A DNA stretch of 64,000 bases from Alcaligenes pakistanensis (GCF_014652815.1 NZ_BMZN01000001.1:97657-161656), one strand, 5' to 3'. Positions 36,995 to 45,252 are shown, counted from the first letter of the stretch. A program made the numbers and translations. The notes: generated by a model from the sequence alone, not told the origin.

Positions 36995-39106
36995 ATGGGC
37001 ATAGAAGCTAAATCCATCAATCCATTACTGGGAATCACAGTTGGATCTACTGTTCTTGGGAATGATTTCAAACCTTCAGTTCTGATAAATCCAATTACCA
37101 GGATGATTACCCAAAAAGAAATTGAAATGGGTATGAGTGGTAAAAGCCAATATGTCTATACTGATTCCTTGAACGAGGGAACCATTGGTTTTTCAGGAGC
37201 CTATGGCCCCTCGGGGATCGCCAAGTTTACGTCAGCAGTCTCCGTTTCTGTTAGCAATGCGACTGCCTCGGAGTACAAGTCCATAAAAGTCTCCTACAAT
37301 ATTTCCATGATATCGGGAATAGAATATATAGACTTTGACAACTTGACGGTAGAGGACGTATTAAACTCTTTAAGCGCTGGACCTAAAAACCAGTCATTAA
37401 AGGTTTTGGAAAAATTTATCGCTGCGCGTGACTGCACTGGATCGTCTATAGAAAAAGACGAGCTAATGAAAGAATGGATAAAATCTCTGCAAAACTTCAT
37501 TTCATCCTACGGAGACGGCTTGGTCGTTGGAGCCATCTGGGGTGGAATGGGCTCTGTATCCACGGAGATGACGAGCAAAAAATCAGAAGATAGCTGGAAG
37601 TATGGAGAAACGGCTGAATTCAGTTATTCAGGGATAGGAAGCTCCGTATCCATCGCGCAAACATATAATGGATCTCAAAAAGATCAAAGTTCTGAAGTTG
37701 AGGTATCTTGCAGGGCTCTCGCCAGTGGGGGCTGCGTTGAAAGCCAGGTAAATTCATGGTTTGACGTTGTTGCGAACAAGTCGTTTGCTGAGATTTCAGG
37801 GATTAGCTTGCTGGATAAAGCTCCTATGCAAAGCTCAGTAAGCCCTCCTCCAAAAATACCTGACTTCCTAAAACCAGAAAAAAATGAAGAGGTAACGGAA
37901 AAACTGGACACCATTAAAAAGCTAGGAGATTCTGAAGAGTTTTCGCTCGCTTCCGGGTATGAAGAAGCCAAAAAAACAAACCCGAATTTAACTTTTGAAG
38001 AGTTCAAATCAACTGTTCGAGACAAGAACAATATTGATGGATTGAACAATTTGGCATCCAAAGTCCAGGAAAACTCATTAGACGTACTAGCAGAAGGAAG
38101 CATTTCCAGGAGGAAGAGAAACATCTCGCTGCAAGGTATTAGAACAACCCATTTAGACTCAAATTCAGACTACGCTGTTCTAGGCGCCTGGATAGCAAAT
38201 TGGTCAGATATTTTCCCATGGATGTCGATGGGATACATGAACGAAATCAACGATGCAGAGGTCGCGGAATACATCTTGAAAATTCGTTGCATGATGCAAG
38301 ATCTGTCCACTTTGAATACTATTTACAATACATTTAACGCATGCAATATTAAACTAGATTTCTGCCATCTTAACTCCGCCTCTCAAGTAGCCGACTCTTT
38401 TAAAATTGCACAGGGAGTATTGAGCGATAACGTAGAGAGTGACGATGCGGTAGAAATTGCATTCAACTCGTTAAGCGATGAAGCCAAAAAGATTTATACC
38501 GCATGGAACGAAATTGGTTTCTTACGTAACGCGGAACTTGGCCTAGGCCTGCTCGTTGGGGATCAATCAGTAAGCAGCGAAATCATCAACGTTAACCCGA
38601 TACCGTATCCCGAGGTGAGCTACAAGGCTGCTTATTGCAGCTATGGAAGCAACAACCCGACTGCTTTTAGCTCGTTCATAAAAATGATTCCATTCATTGA
38701 TACGAATGGTGATATTTATGTCTTCGGGCCGTCCCTGATGCTATTACGAAAAGCCTTGCCTGAAAAAATGATTTTCACCAAAGGCGGCGAAATGGCAATG
38801 AAGCTAACAGCAGATAAAGAAAAAGGAATTTTGACTAAAGACAGTGTCAGGTTAATACCTATTCCATACTCTGCTGCCAAGGGAATTCAATGGCGAGGAC
38901 AAAGCCAAGGGCGAAGTCTTGCGTCAAGCCAATCTCTACAAGATCAATTTACTGCCTTGGAAAAAGAACTGGGCAATCTCAACATTTGCACATTAAGCAG
39001 CGATTCCTGGTCTAAGGATTGGGTTTATACCGTTCCCTATACCTTACGGAAAATAAGCACCACTTATATTGGAACCGTTGAAAAAATAAACACTATATTT
39101 GGATAA
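36995..39106 (+). CDS. MACPF-like pore-forming protein (large component of a binary toxin)
   Basis: A protein of 703 residues (~77 kDa). The stretch YGDGLVVGAIWGG (172-184) keeps the spacing and the glycines of the MACPF signature (Y/W-G-T/S-H-F/Y-x6-G-G), but the T/S, H and aromatic positions are changed. It lies where MACPF domains carry it, before a beta-rich segment (AEFSYSGIGSSVSIAQTYNG). A basic RRKR at 372-375 follows an acidic Lys/Glu-rich linker and could be a protease site. Residues 400-703 are unrecognised. GGGAG precedes the ATG. No signal peptide. It is the likely pore-forming partner of the aegerolysin, as in pleurotolysin A/B and AfIP-1A/1B. MACPF assignment rests on one motif plus context. 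Confidence 0.8.
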   Translation: MGIEAKSINPLLGITVGSTVLGNDFKPSVLINPITRMITQKEIEMGMSGKSQYVYTDSLNEGTIGFSGAYGPSGIAKFTSAVSVSVSNATASEYKSIKVSYNISMISGIEYIDFDNLTVEDVLNSLSAGPKNQSLKVLEKFIAARDCTGSSIEKDELMKEWIKSLQNFISSYGDGLVVGAIWGGMGSVSTEMTSKKSEDSWKYGETAEFSYSGIGSSVSIAQTYNGSQKDQSSEVEVSCRALASGGCVESQVNSWFDVVANKSFAEISGISLLDKAPMQSSVSPPPKIPDFLKPEKNEEVTEKLDTIKKLGDSEEFSLASGYEEAKKTNPNLTFEEFKSTVRDKNNIDGLNNLASKVQENSLDVLAEGSISRRKRNISLQGIRTTHLDSNSDYAVLGAWIANWSDIFPWMSMGYMNEINDAEVAEYILKIRCMMQDLSTLNTIYNTFNACNIKLDFCHLNSASQVADSFKIAQGVLSDNVESDDAVEIAFNSLSDEAKKIYTAWNEIGFLRNAELGLGLLVGDQSVSSEIINVNPIPYPEVSYKAAYCSYGSNNPTAFSSFIKMIPFIDTNGDIYVFGPSLMLLRKALPEKMIFTKGGEMAMKLTADKEKGILTKDSVRLIPIPYSAAKGIQWRGQSQGRSLASSQSLQDQFTALEKELGNLNICTLSSDSWSKDWVYTVPYTLRKISTTYIGTVEKINTIFG

Positions 39107-39151
39107 GCTGGTCTGAAACTCTGGCAGTCCCCGTAACAGACTCTCATGAAA

Positions 39152-39189
39152 GGCTCTTCAGGCGTAAATCACGCCTGGGGGGCTTTTTT
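39152..39189 (+). terminator. Terminator of the toxin operon
   Basis: CAGGCGT and ACGCCTG form the core stem, extended by GGC/G-T pairs to GGGGGGC, followed by TTTTTT. It closes the aegerolysin-MACPF unit. Confidence 0.85.
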
Positions 39190-39260
39190 CCATTAGTGTG
39201 GTGCTTATAGTTATTGTTCTATGACCACTCTTGACCGAGATACATTCTGGGGAAAGAACT

Positions 39261-39722
39261 CTACAGCGTCATCTTGAAACCCTTGTGGCTGGCCGTGAAA
39301 CCCAACTGCTCATAAAACCGATGCGCATCGATACGAGCCATATCCGAGGTTAGCTGCACAAGGTGACACTTGCGTGCACGGCATTGCTCGATGGCCCACT
39401 GAATCATCAAACGCCCCAATCCCGTGCCACGAGCTGCACCGGCAATACGTACCGACTCAATCTCGCCACGCCACGCGCCCTGATGCGACAGGCCTGGCAT
39501 ATACGTGATCTGCAAGGTACCTACCACCGCGCCATCAAGCTCTACAACCGCCAGATACTGATTAGAGTCCGCTTCTATCGCCGCAAAAGCATCCAGATAG
39601 GATTGAGCCAAAGGCAGGCTGGAGTTTTCCCGCTTCTGGCCCAAAATATCGTCGGCCAGCATAGCTACGATTGCTTCCAGATCCGCTGCCGCTGCACGAC
39701 GAAAAACAGGTGTCGACGTCAC
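39261..39722 (-). CDS. GNAT family N-acetyltransferase
   Basis: Acetyltransferase of 153 residues. FRRAAAADLEAIVAML opens the fold, and IESVRIAGAARGTGLGRLMIQWAIE carries the acetyl-CoA motif A (RGTGLGR). It ends HRFYEQLGFTASHKGFKMTL as in many GNATs. The start is GTG at 39722 with GAGGAG 6 bases upstream; the open frame runs further upstream but without a start signal. Substrate unknown. It lies between the toxin operon and the recombinase-like gene and could be part of the accessory patch. Confidence 0.85.
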   Translation of the reverse strand: MTSTPVFRRAAAADLEAIVAMLADDILGQKRENSSLPLAQSYLDAFAAIEADSNQYLAVVELDGAVVGTLQITYMPGLSHQGAWRGEIESVRIAGAARGTGLGRLMIQWAIEQCRARKCHLVQLTSDMARIDAHRFYEQLGFTASHKGFKMTL

Positions 39723-39795
39723 TTCAAACTCCTCAATAAAGCAAAATTGATCTGAAATTATGCCTCCCGGACCTGACGAAACCGTGACTAGCCCT

Positions 39796-40920
39796 TCATT
39801 CTGATTGCTTATTCTCGGTAATCGCGGGATTGGTCGGAGTCTTTTCCGCTTCCAGCCATGCCAGCCAGGACGATTGCAGGCGCCAAGCACTGGCTGCGCC
39901 GGGGGCATAACCCATAATTTCCTCGATCTCGGGCAGAGAAAAGCCACGTTCGATCAAGCCCGCCCCAAAGGTATTACGCAAACGCTGAGGCGTCATCAAC
40001 AGATCCATCTGCTTGATGCCCCATTTGCTGACAATACGGGCCAAAGTAGCCGGATTCATTTGTGCCTGGGGTCGGGCAGCGCTGATTTGACGAGAGCCGG
40101 GGAAAACGCGGCTGTCCTTGACCCAGGCTGAAGCGTCCTCTGCGCCGCTGAAAGTCAGCCAGCTACGCAATATGTCTTCACACCAAACGGGGGCTACGAC
40201 CTCGCGCTTGGCCGCGCCAGTCAATTTCAACAGAATAGTCCCATCACGCCATTGCGTGTTGTGCTCCTCATCCGCTTCCTCCGATTCCACCGGATCGGTC
40301 CTGCGCCTGGCCACGCCGATGGCTGAAGGGTGCAACTGCCCTAACTCCACCGGACGCAAGCCTGTGCCCAACATCACAGCCACAATCGTCATATCTCGAT
40401 ATTCACGCCAGCGGGCCGCAATAGTCATATCGCTGGCCAGCTCCAGGACACGCCACCGATTTTGAAGAGCCTTGATCGTGGCAAGACATTGATCAACAGC
40501 CAGGAACTGAGTGGCCTGGTTATCAGGAGCCTGCCGCCAATTTTCCTTGAAAGGGTCATTGATGGCAGGCGCCAGAGCAGGATTTTCAGAGCGACCGTCT
40601 TGGCGGCAGAGCTCTTCGTAGGCGCGGGCAATCACTTGCTGATAGCGCTCGCGCTGCGGTCTGCGCACTTCATCCAGATTGCTTAAGAAATCCCGTATAT
40701 CTACAGGCTTGATCTGTGTGTACTGTTTTTTGTGATCTTGAAGAGCCTGTAAGAAACGCCGCCACAATGTTCGATAAACCCGCTGCGTACTGGGTGCCAT
40801 AGGCGGACGCTGGTGTTGCAGCCAAGTATCAAACAAGGCTTCGGCTGAGATGTCCGCGGCCTGCGAGCCCAAAATTGGCAGGTCAAACTGCCCTTCTTCT
40901 CTTGTAGACCGTTTTTTCAT
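39796..40920 (-). CDS. Tyrosine recombinase-like protein with degenerate active site
   Basis: A protein of 374 residues with an integrase layout: N-terminal core-binding domain (TLWRRFLQALQDHKKQYTQI, DIRDFL) and a catalytic-type domain. The first Arg is present (GTGLRPVELGQL). The HxxR box reads TPQRLRNTF (His to Gln), the following His box reads IMGYAPG (His to Tyr) and no nucleophile Tyr follows (SAWRLQSSW). Activity by the usual mechanism is therefore doubtful. It may be a DNA-binding relic or an accessory protein. Start ATG at 40920. It lies upstream of the GNAT gene near the toxin operon. Confidence 0.8.
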   Translation of the reverse strand: MKKRSTREEGQFDLPILGSQAADISAEALFDTWLQHQRPPMAPSTQRVYRTLWRRFLQALQDHKKQYTQIKPVDIRDFLSNLDEVRRPQRERYQQVIARAYEELCRQDGRSENPALAPAINDPFKENWRQAPDNQATQFLAVDQCLATIKALQNRWRVLELASDMTIAARWREYRDMTIVAVMLGTGLRPVELGQLHPSAIGVARRRTDPVESEEADEEHNTQWRDGTILLKLTGAAKREVVAPVWCEDILRSWLTFSGAEDASAWVKDSRVFPGSRQISAARPQAQMNPATLARIVSKWGIKQMDLLMTPQRLRNTFGAGLIERGFSLPEIEEIMGYAPGAASAWRLQSSWLAWLEAEKTPTNPAITENKQSE

Positions 40921-41107
40921 CGCGTTCTCGTCATTTCCGTTAATTGCATTTTATGAGGAAACTAGTACGTAGTACAAGCCTTGGGACTGCTTTAGTACGA
41001 GGAAAAGCAAAGCAGAAAGCAAGCCTGCTTGATGGACTTAATGCCTTATGCCCTTGGAAGCCTGTCTACAATACTTGGGCCTTGCCACCCTTAGGAACAA
41101 CATCACA

Positions 41108-41473
41108 ATGGATTACCTGGTTACCGCCCCGCACCGATCTGAATACCCTGCCCCCTTGATCCTTGAAAAGGGAGACCTTCTGGTGGTGGGTGACCGGTAT
41201 CAGGGCCCGGAAAAGTGGGATAACTGGATTTATTGCTCCACCAGCACACATGCCGGTGGATGGGTGCCCGAACAGATCATCGAGCACCTGCCTGAAACTC
41301 ATACGGGTCGCGCCATGGAAGACTACAGTGCCATGGAAATGAATGTGGACAAGGGGGACCTTGTGCAAGGAGACAGACTGCTCAATGGTTGGTGCTGGTG
41401 TCTGCGCGCCCAAGACGGCGCACAGGGCTGGGTGCCGATCAGTCACCTCTCTCCCCTGCCCTCCACACCTTGA
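41108..41473 (+). CDS. Tandem SH3-domain protein
   Basis: A protein of 121 residues with two SH3-like units: YLVTAPHRSEYPAPLILEKGD to GGWVPEQII, and ARAMEDYSAMEMNVDKGD to GWVPISHL. (The second begins GRAMEDYSAMEMNV in the sequence.) Each has the ALYDY-like start and the GWVP strand. Both look intact, suggesting a small binding or scaffold protein in the cytosol; no partner known. The ATG at 41108 is preferred (AGGA 12 bases upstream); an in-frame ATG at 41048 would add 20 residues. Confidence 0.75.
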   Translation: MDYLVTAPHRSEYPAPLILEKGDLLVVGDRYQGPEKWDNWIYCSTSTHAGGWVPEQIIEHLPETHTGRAMEDYSAMEMNVDKGDLVQGDRLLNGWCWCLRAQDGAQGWVPISHLSPLPSTP

Positions 41474-41483
41474 AGCTTAAGCA

Positions 41484-42068
41484 CTATCTGTACAGATTCT
41501 GATGAATCCAGCCCTTGCTGGTCAAAATCATCCGTGCCTGCCCTTGCACTTCCTGCGCAGTCAAAGCAGGTAGATCCTCGTAAGCGTCCAGTACCGCCGT
41601 GTCTCTGATCCAAGCCGCGGCATCCGCCAGGTGATAGATATAACTCACTTGGCTCAGGGTAAAACCGCCCCCACTGGCCGGCTCCGTAAAGTAGCTGATA
41701 CGGTCTAGCACCAGACGCCCCGTACAAAAGGCATCGTGTTCACCCTGGGCCTGACCGCTATCGGAACGACGCAAATACGTGTCCGCATTGGCATCCAACT
41801 CGTAGCGCGGCGCGTTTTCTGTTCCTGCCTGACGCAGCAAGCCTACTTTGGCCAAAGCGGCCAGACGGGCCCGATCTTGCACCATCAAAGGCGAATCATG
41901 CTCGGCCTGATAGGGGTACACGCGTCCTGGCACACCTACACACAAACCATCTCGGGTATCCAGATAGCCCTGGATAGCACTCTTGAAGTTGTCCTCATTG
42001 GCCTGTTTGGAGTCCTGGCACCCTGCCAGTAAACCTGCCACCACCACGACCAACGCTGTTTTCCACAT
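41484..42068 (-). CDS. Putative lipoprotein of unknown function
   Basis: A protein of 194 residues with a lipoprotein signal (VVVVAGLLAGC, lipobox LAGC, Cys17) directing it to the outer membrane or periplasmic face. The rest has no family I recognise: it is soluble, with two further Cys (CVGVPG and CTGRL) that could pair. It converges on the SH3 gene with a 10-base gap. Confidence 0.75.
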   Translation of the reverse strand: MWKTALVVVVAGLLAGCQDSKQANEDNFKSAIQGYLDTRDGLCVGVPGRVYPYQAEHDSPLMVQDRARLAALAKVGLLRQAGTENAPRYELDANADTYLRRSDSGQAQGEHDAFCTGRLVLDRISYFTEPASGGGFTLSQVSYIYHLADAAAWIRDTAVLDAYEDLPALTAQEVQGQARMILTSKGWIHQNLYR

Positions 42069-42286
42069 AGATACTTCCTTGCTTGCTGACGAGCTGAAAG
42101 ACCGAGTTTAGCCCGCCCCCGCCCTGCACCAAAAGCCTTGTCACAAGCAGACAAGAAAATGCCTTGCTCAGCCAGCCAACGGGCAATACCCCCCAATATT
42201 GCATTACTGCATTGCAAAATCTGCTCTTTTACGATCCTTACAAACAGGTTAAAGTTTCCTGGCTTCGTAAATGAAAGGCATTATCA

Positions 42287-42856
42287 ATGAGCATCACCCC
42301 TGTCCCAGTCGACCGCCAACGCTACACCGTGGTAGCGCGCACCTTGCACTGGCTAATGGCCTTGGCCCTGACCGCCCTAGTGACGGTAGGCTACACCATG
42401 AAGACCTTGCCCTTGTCCCCGCTGAAACTGCAAGTCTATTCCTGGCATAAGTGGGCCGGCATTTCTTTACTGGTGTTAGTCATCTTGCGCCTGCTCTGGC
42501 GTTTGTTTAACCGCCCTCCTGCCCTACCCGCAGGCATGTCGCCTCTGGCCCGGGCCCTGGCCCATGGCGGCCATGCAGTCCTGTACTTCTTGATGATTGG
42601 CATCCCTTTGACGGGCTGGCTGATGAGTTCGGCCAAAGGCTTCCAGACCGTCTGGTTTGGTGTGCTGCCCCTGCCTGACCTGGTCTCCAAAGATAAACCT
42701 TTGGGTGAGTTACTGGTCCAAGTCCACATCTTTTTCAATTACGCCCTGATTACCATGGTCAGCCTGCATATTCTGGCGGCCTTGAAGCATCAGTTTATAG
42801 ACCGTGACGGCTTGCTACGCCGTATCACCTTTACCTTAGGCAAAGCCAAATCATGA
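42287..42856 (+). CDS. Cytochrome b561
   Basis: Inner-membrane di-haem b cytochrome of 189 residues, four hydrophobic helices. Haem-ligand His candidates are in RTLHWLMALAL, SWHKWAGIS and LHILAALKHQF. It may pass electrons from quinol to periplasmic acceptors. Its stop overlaps the start of a YceI gene in ATGA, an arrangement seen repeatedly for b561-YceI pairs and suggesting function with a lipid or quinone-binding YceI protein. Confidence 0.92.
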   Translation: MSITPVPVDRQRYTVVARTLHWLMALALTALVTVGYTMKTLPLSPLKLQVYSWHKWAGISLLVLVILRLLWRLFNRPPALPAGMSPLARALAHGGHAVLYFLMIGIPLTGWLMSSAKGFQTVWFGVLPLPDLVSKDKPLGELLVQVHIFFNYALITMVSLHILAALKHQFIDRDGLLRRITFTLGKAKS

Positions 42857-43416
42857 GCAAATCTGTCTTTCTGTCCCTGTTGGTCGGCTCCCTGAGCCTG
42901 AGCGCCAGCCTGTCGGCCAATGCCAAGAACTACCAAGCCCTGGATGCCCAAAATAGCGAGATCGGCTTTCAGTATTCCCAAATGGGCGTGAAGCTGGATG
43001 GCCAGTTCCGGAAATTTGAAGGCGAGCTGAACTTCAACCCTGAAGCCCTGGATCAGTCCAAGGTGGTCTTGAAAGTTGCTTTGGATAGCGTTGATACCGG
43101 CTCGGACGAAGCCGATGACGAACTGCAAGATGTGCGCTGGTTCGATATTGACGCGCATCCCCAAGCCGTTTTCAGCTCCAAGAGTTTCCGCGCTGTCAGC
43201 GCCCAGCAATATGAAGTGGAAGGCACGCTGCAAATCAAAGGCCGCGAACTGCCCGTCACCGTGATGGCGACCATGGCCCCCCAAGGGGACAAGGCGACAT
43301 TTAGCGGTACCTTTGAAATCAAGCGTGGCGACTTTTCTATCGGTGAAGGCTCCTGGTCCACCTACGACATCGTGGCCAACGAGATCACCGTGAACTTCAA
43401 AATTGATGCGAAGTAA
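42853..43416 (+). CDS. YceI family periplasmic protein (first copy)
   Basis: A protein of 187 residues with a signal peptide (cleavage near LSANA). It has the YceI lipocalin-like fold: YQALDAQNSEIGFQYSQMG, VALDSVDTGSDEADDELQDV and ITVNFKIDAK at the end. YceI proteins bind long isoprenoid or amide lipids. Start overlaps the cytochrome b561 stop by four bases. A second YceI gene follows 54 bases later. Confidence 0.92.
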   Translation: MSKSVFLSLLVGSLSLSASLSANAKNYQALDAQNSEIGFQYSQMGVKLDGQFRKFEGELNFNPEALDQSKVVLKVALDSVDTGSDEADDELQDVRWFDIDAHPQAVFSSKSFRAVSAQQYEVEGTLQIKGRELPVTVMATMAPQGDKATFSGTFEIKRGDFSIGEGSWSTYDIVANEITVNFKIDAK

Positions 43417-43470
43417 GTAGACGCATCAGCGCCCTCTCCTCCCTACCCGCTTAACAAGGATTACCCCCCC

Positions 43471-44043
43471 ATGATCAAGCCAGTCATTGCCCTGTCCGCC
43501 AGCTTCTTGTTTGTGTTTGCCGCTCAGGCTGCTCCCGTCACCTATCAGGTCGAGCCTAGCCACACTTTCGTGCACTTCAGCTACAAGCACCTGGGCCTGA
43601 GCACGCAAAGCCAACGTTTCGACAAGGCACAAGGTACGGTCACCCTGGATCAGGAAGCCAAAAAGGGCAGTATCGACATGAAAGTGGATACCCGCTCGGT
43701 CAGCACCGGCTTTCCTCTGTTCAACGAACACATCCAGGGCAAGGATCACTTCAACACCGAGCAGTTCCCCGAAGCAACTTTTGTGTCCAAAGACATTCAG
43801 TTCGAGGGTGACAAGCCTGTTTCGGCCAAAGGTGAGCTGACCATTAAAGGCATAACCAAGCCCGTCACCATGACAATCGAATCTTTCTTGACCATGCCCA
43901 AGCACCCCATGATGGGCAAGCCTGCCCTGGGCGCCGATGGCAAGATTGAGATCAAACGCAGCGAATTTGATATGGGTGCCAACGTGCCTTACGTCGGTGA
44001 CGAAGTCACTATCCGTATTGCGCTGGAAGCCATTGCCCCGTAA
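43471..44043 (+). CDS. YceI family periplasmic protein (second copy)
   Basis: A protein of 190 residues with a signal peptide (cleavage after FAAQA). Classical YceI text: YQVEPSHTFVHFSYKHLGLS, DHFNTEQFPEATFVSK, LTIKGITKPVTM and MGANVPYVGDEVTIRI. It is closer to the E. coli YceI pattern than the first copy. Together with b561 and the first copy it forms one operon. Its terminator appears to lie inside the 3-prime end of the converging arsC gene. Confidence 0.94.
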   Translation: MIKPVIALSASFLFVFAAQAAPVTYQVEPSHTFVHFSYKHLGLSTQSQRFDKAQGTVTLDQEAKKGSIDMKVDTRSVSTGFPLFNEHIQGKDHFNTEQFPEATFVSKDIQFEGDKPVSAKGELTIKGITKPVTMTIESFLTMPKHPMMGKPALGADGKIEIKRSEFDMGANVPYVGDEVTIRIALEAIAP

Positions 44044-44074
44044 ACGCGCTGTGGTCGCTAGTCAGAAAGTCTGA

Positions 44075-44419
44075 TTAGAGGATTTCCTGAACCACTTCCA
44101 AGGGACGCGCCAGACGCGTCCCTTTTTCTGTCACCACAATCGGGCGATTCAGCAAAATGGGATGGGCTTCGATGGCGGCCAGCAAATCCTCGTCGCTTAG
44201 GTCTGGATTAGCCAGATTCAACTCGCTGTAAATGGCCTCTTTACTACGCATGGCCTCGCGTACCGTCAAACCCGTCGCTGCAATCAGTGCTTTGAGCTCA
44301 CTGCGCGACAAGGGGGTTTTCAGGTATTCGATGATCTCGGGCTCCAGGCCCTTTTCACGCATCATGGCCAAGGCATTGCGCGAAGTACTGCAACGCGGAT
44401 TATGATAGATTTTGCTCAT
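44075..44419 (-). CDS. arsC: Glutaredoxin-dependent arsenate reductase (ArsC family)
   Basis: A protein of 114 residues of the ArsC/Spx-like thioredoxin fold. The catalytic Cys is in NPRCSTSRN (Cys10). ArsC-type Arg positions follow in LLNRPIVV and TRLARPLEVV, and EYLKTPLSRSELKALI is typical. It reduces arsenate to arsenite with glutathione/glutaredoxin in related enzymes. No ars operon neighbours are present, so detoxification is not certain. The 3-prime coding end doubles as a terminator for the converging yceI operon. Confidence 0.9.
   Translation of the reverse strand: MSKIYHNPRCSTSRNALAMMREKGLEPEIIEYLKTPLSRSELKALIAATGLTVREAMRSKEAIYSELNLANPDLSDEDLLAAIEAHPILLNRPIVVTEKGTRLARPLEVVQEIL
44100..44127 (+). 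terminator. Terminator of the yceI operon embedded in the arsC coding end
   Basis: AAGGGACGCG and CGCGTCCCTT form a perfect 10-base stem around CCAGA, followed by a run of five or more Ts on the plus strand. It lies within codons of arsC, which runs on the minus strand. Confidence 0.8.
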
Positions 44420-44541
44420 GACAGTCTTTGACTTCCTATAAACCGTATTCAGGCGAACAATAGTAGCCCAGCGCCACTGGATACGTCATCTGGGTAGCTT
44501 GCTGCAGACCGGCCAGCGTCTTCACTTAGCCAGGAGAACAC

Positions 44542-45240
44542 ATGATCGACCTGTATTACTGGACCACTCCCAACGGACATAAAGTCACGATGTTTCTGGA
44601 GGAGTCCGGCCTGCCCTACACCATCCACCCCATCAATATTGGCCAGGGCGATCAATTCAAACCTGAATTTCTGCGAATCGCCCCCAATAACCGCATTCCC
44701 GCCATTGTTGACCAGGCCCCGCAAGATGGCGGCGAGCCGATCGCCCTGTTCGAGTCCGGCGCTATCCTGCAGTATCTGGCGGAGAAAACCGGTCAGTTCC
44801 TGTCCTCCGACTTGCGAGTCCGGACTGAGACCTTTCAGTGGCTGTACTGGCAAATGGGGGGGTTGGGTCCAATGGCCGGTCAGAACCATCACTTCAACGT
44901 CTATGCGCCTGTCAAAATTGACTACGCCATTGACCGCTATGTACGCGAAACGGGCCGCCTCTACGGTGTGCTAAACAAGCACCTGGAACAGCGCGACTTT
45001 ATCGCGGGCGACTATTCCATTGCCGATATGGCCAGCTACCCCTGGATTGTCTCCCACGAGCGCCAAAACCAAAACCTGGACGATTTCCCACATTTGAAAC
45101 GCTGGTTCCAGCGTATTGGCGAGCGCCCTGCCACCCAGCGTGCCTATGCCCTGGTCGAGCAGATCAACCCCGGCTCCCCCGTCCATGACGAAAAAGCCCG
45201 CCAGATCCTTTTTGGCCAAGATTCCAAAACTATCCGATAG
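44542..45240 (+). CDS. yfcG: Glutathione-dependent disulfide oxidoreductase (YfcG-like GST)
   Basis: A GST-fold protein of 232 residues. The start MIDLYYWTTPNGHKVTMFLE and PNNRIPAIVDQAPQDGGEPI, ALFESGAILQYLAEKTG match the YfcG/YghU nu class, which reduces disulfides with two glutathiones and no catalytic Cys. The conserved WQMGGLGPMAGQNHHF is present. AGGAG lies upstream of the ATG. The DUF3298-like lipoprotein gene follows 12 bases later. Confidence 0.92.
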   Translation: MIDLYYWTTPNGHKVTMFLEESGLPYTIHPINIGQGDQFKPEFLRIAPNNRIPAIVDQAPQDGGEPIALFESGAILQYLAEKTGQFLSSDLRVRTETFQWLYWQMGGLGPMAGQNHHFNVYAPVKIDYAIDRYVRETGRLYGVLNKHLEQRDFIAGDYSIADMASYPWIVSHERQNQNLDDFPHLKRWFQRIGERPATQRAYALVEQINPGSPVHDEKARQILFGQDSKTIR

Positions 45241-45252
45241 GACTATCAACCC

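Noticed and set aside
27485..40920. One large genomic island bounded by the two recombinase genes
   Set aside because: The interval includes ordinary chromosomal genes such as purT and the polyphosphate phosphotransferase with normal composition.
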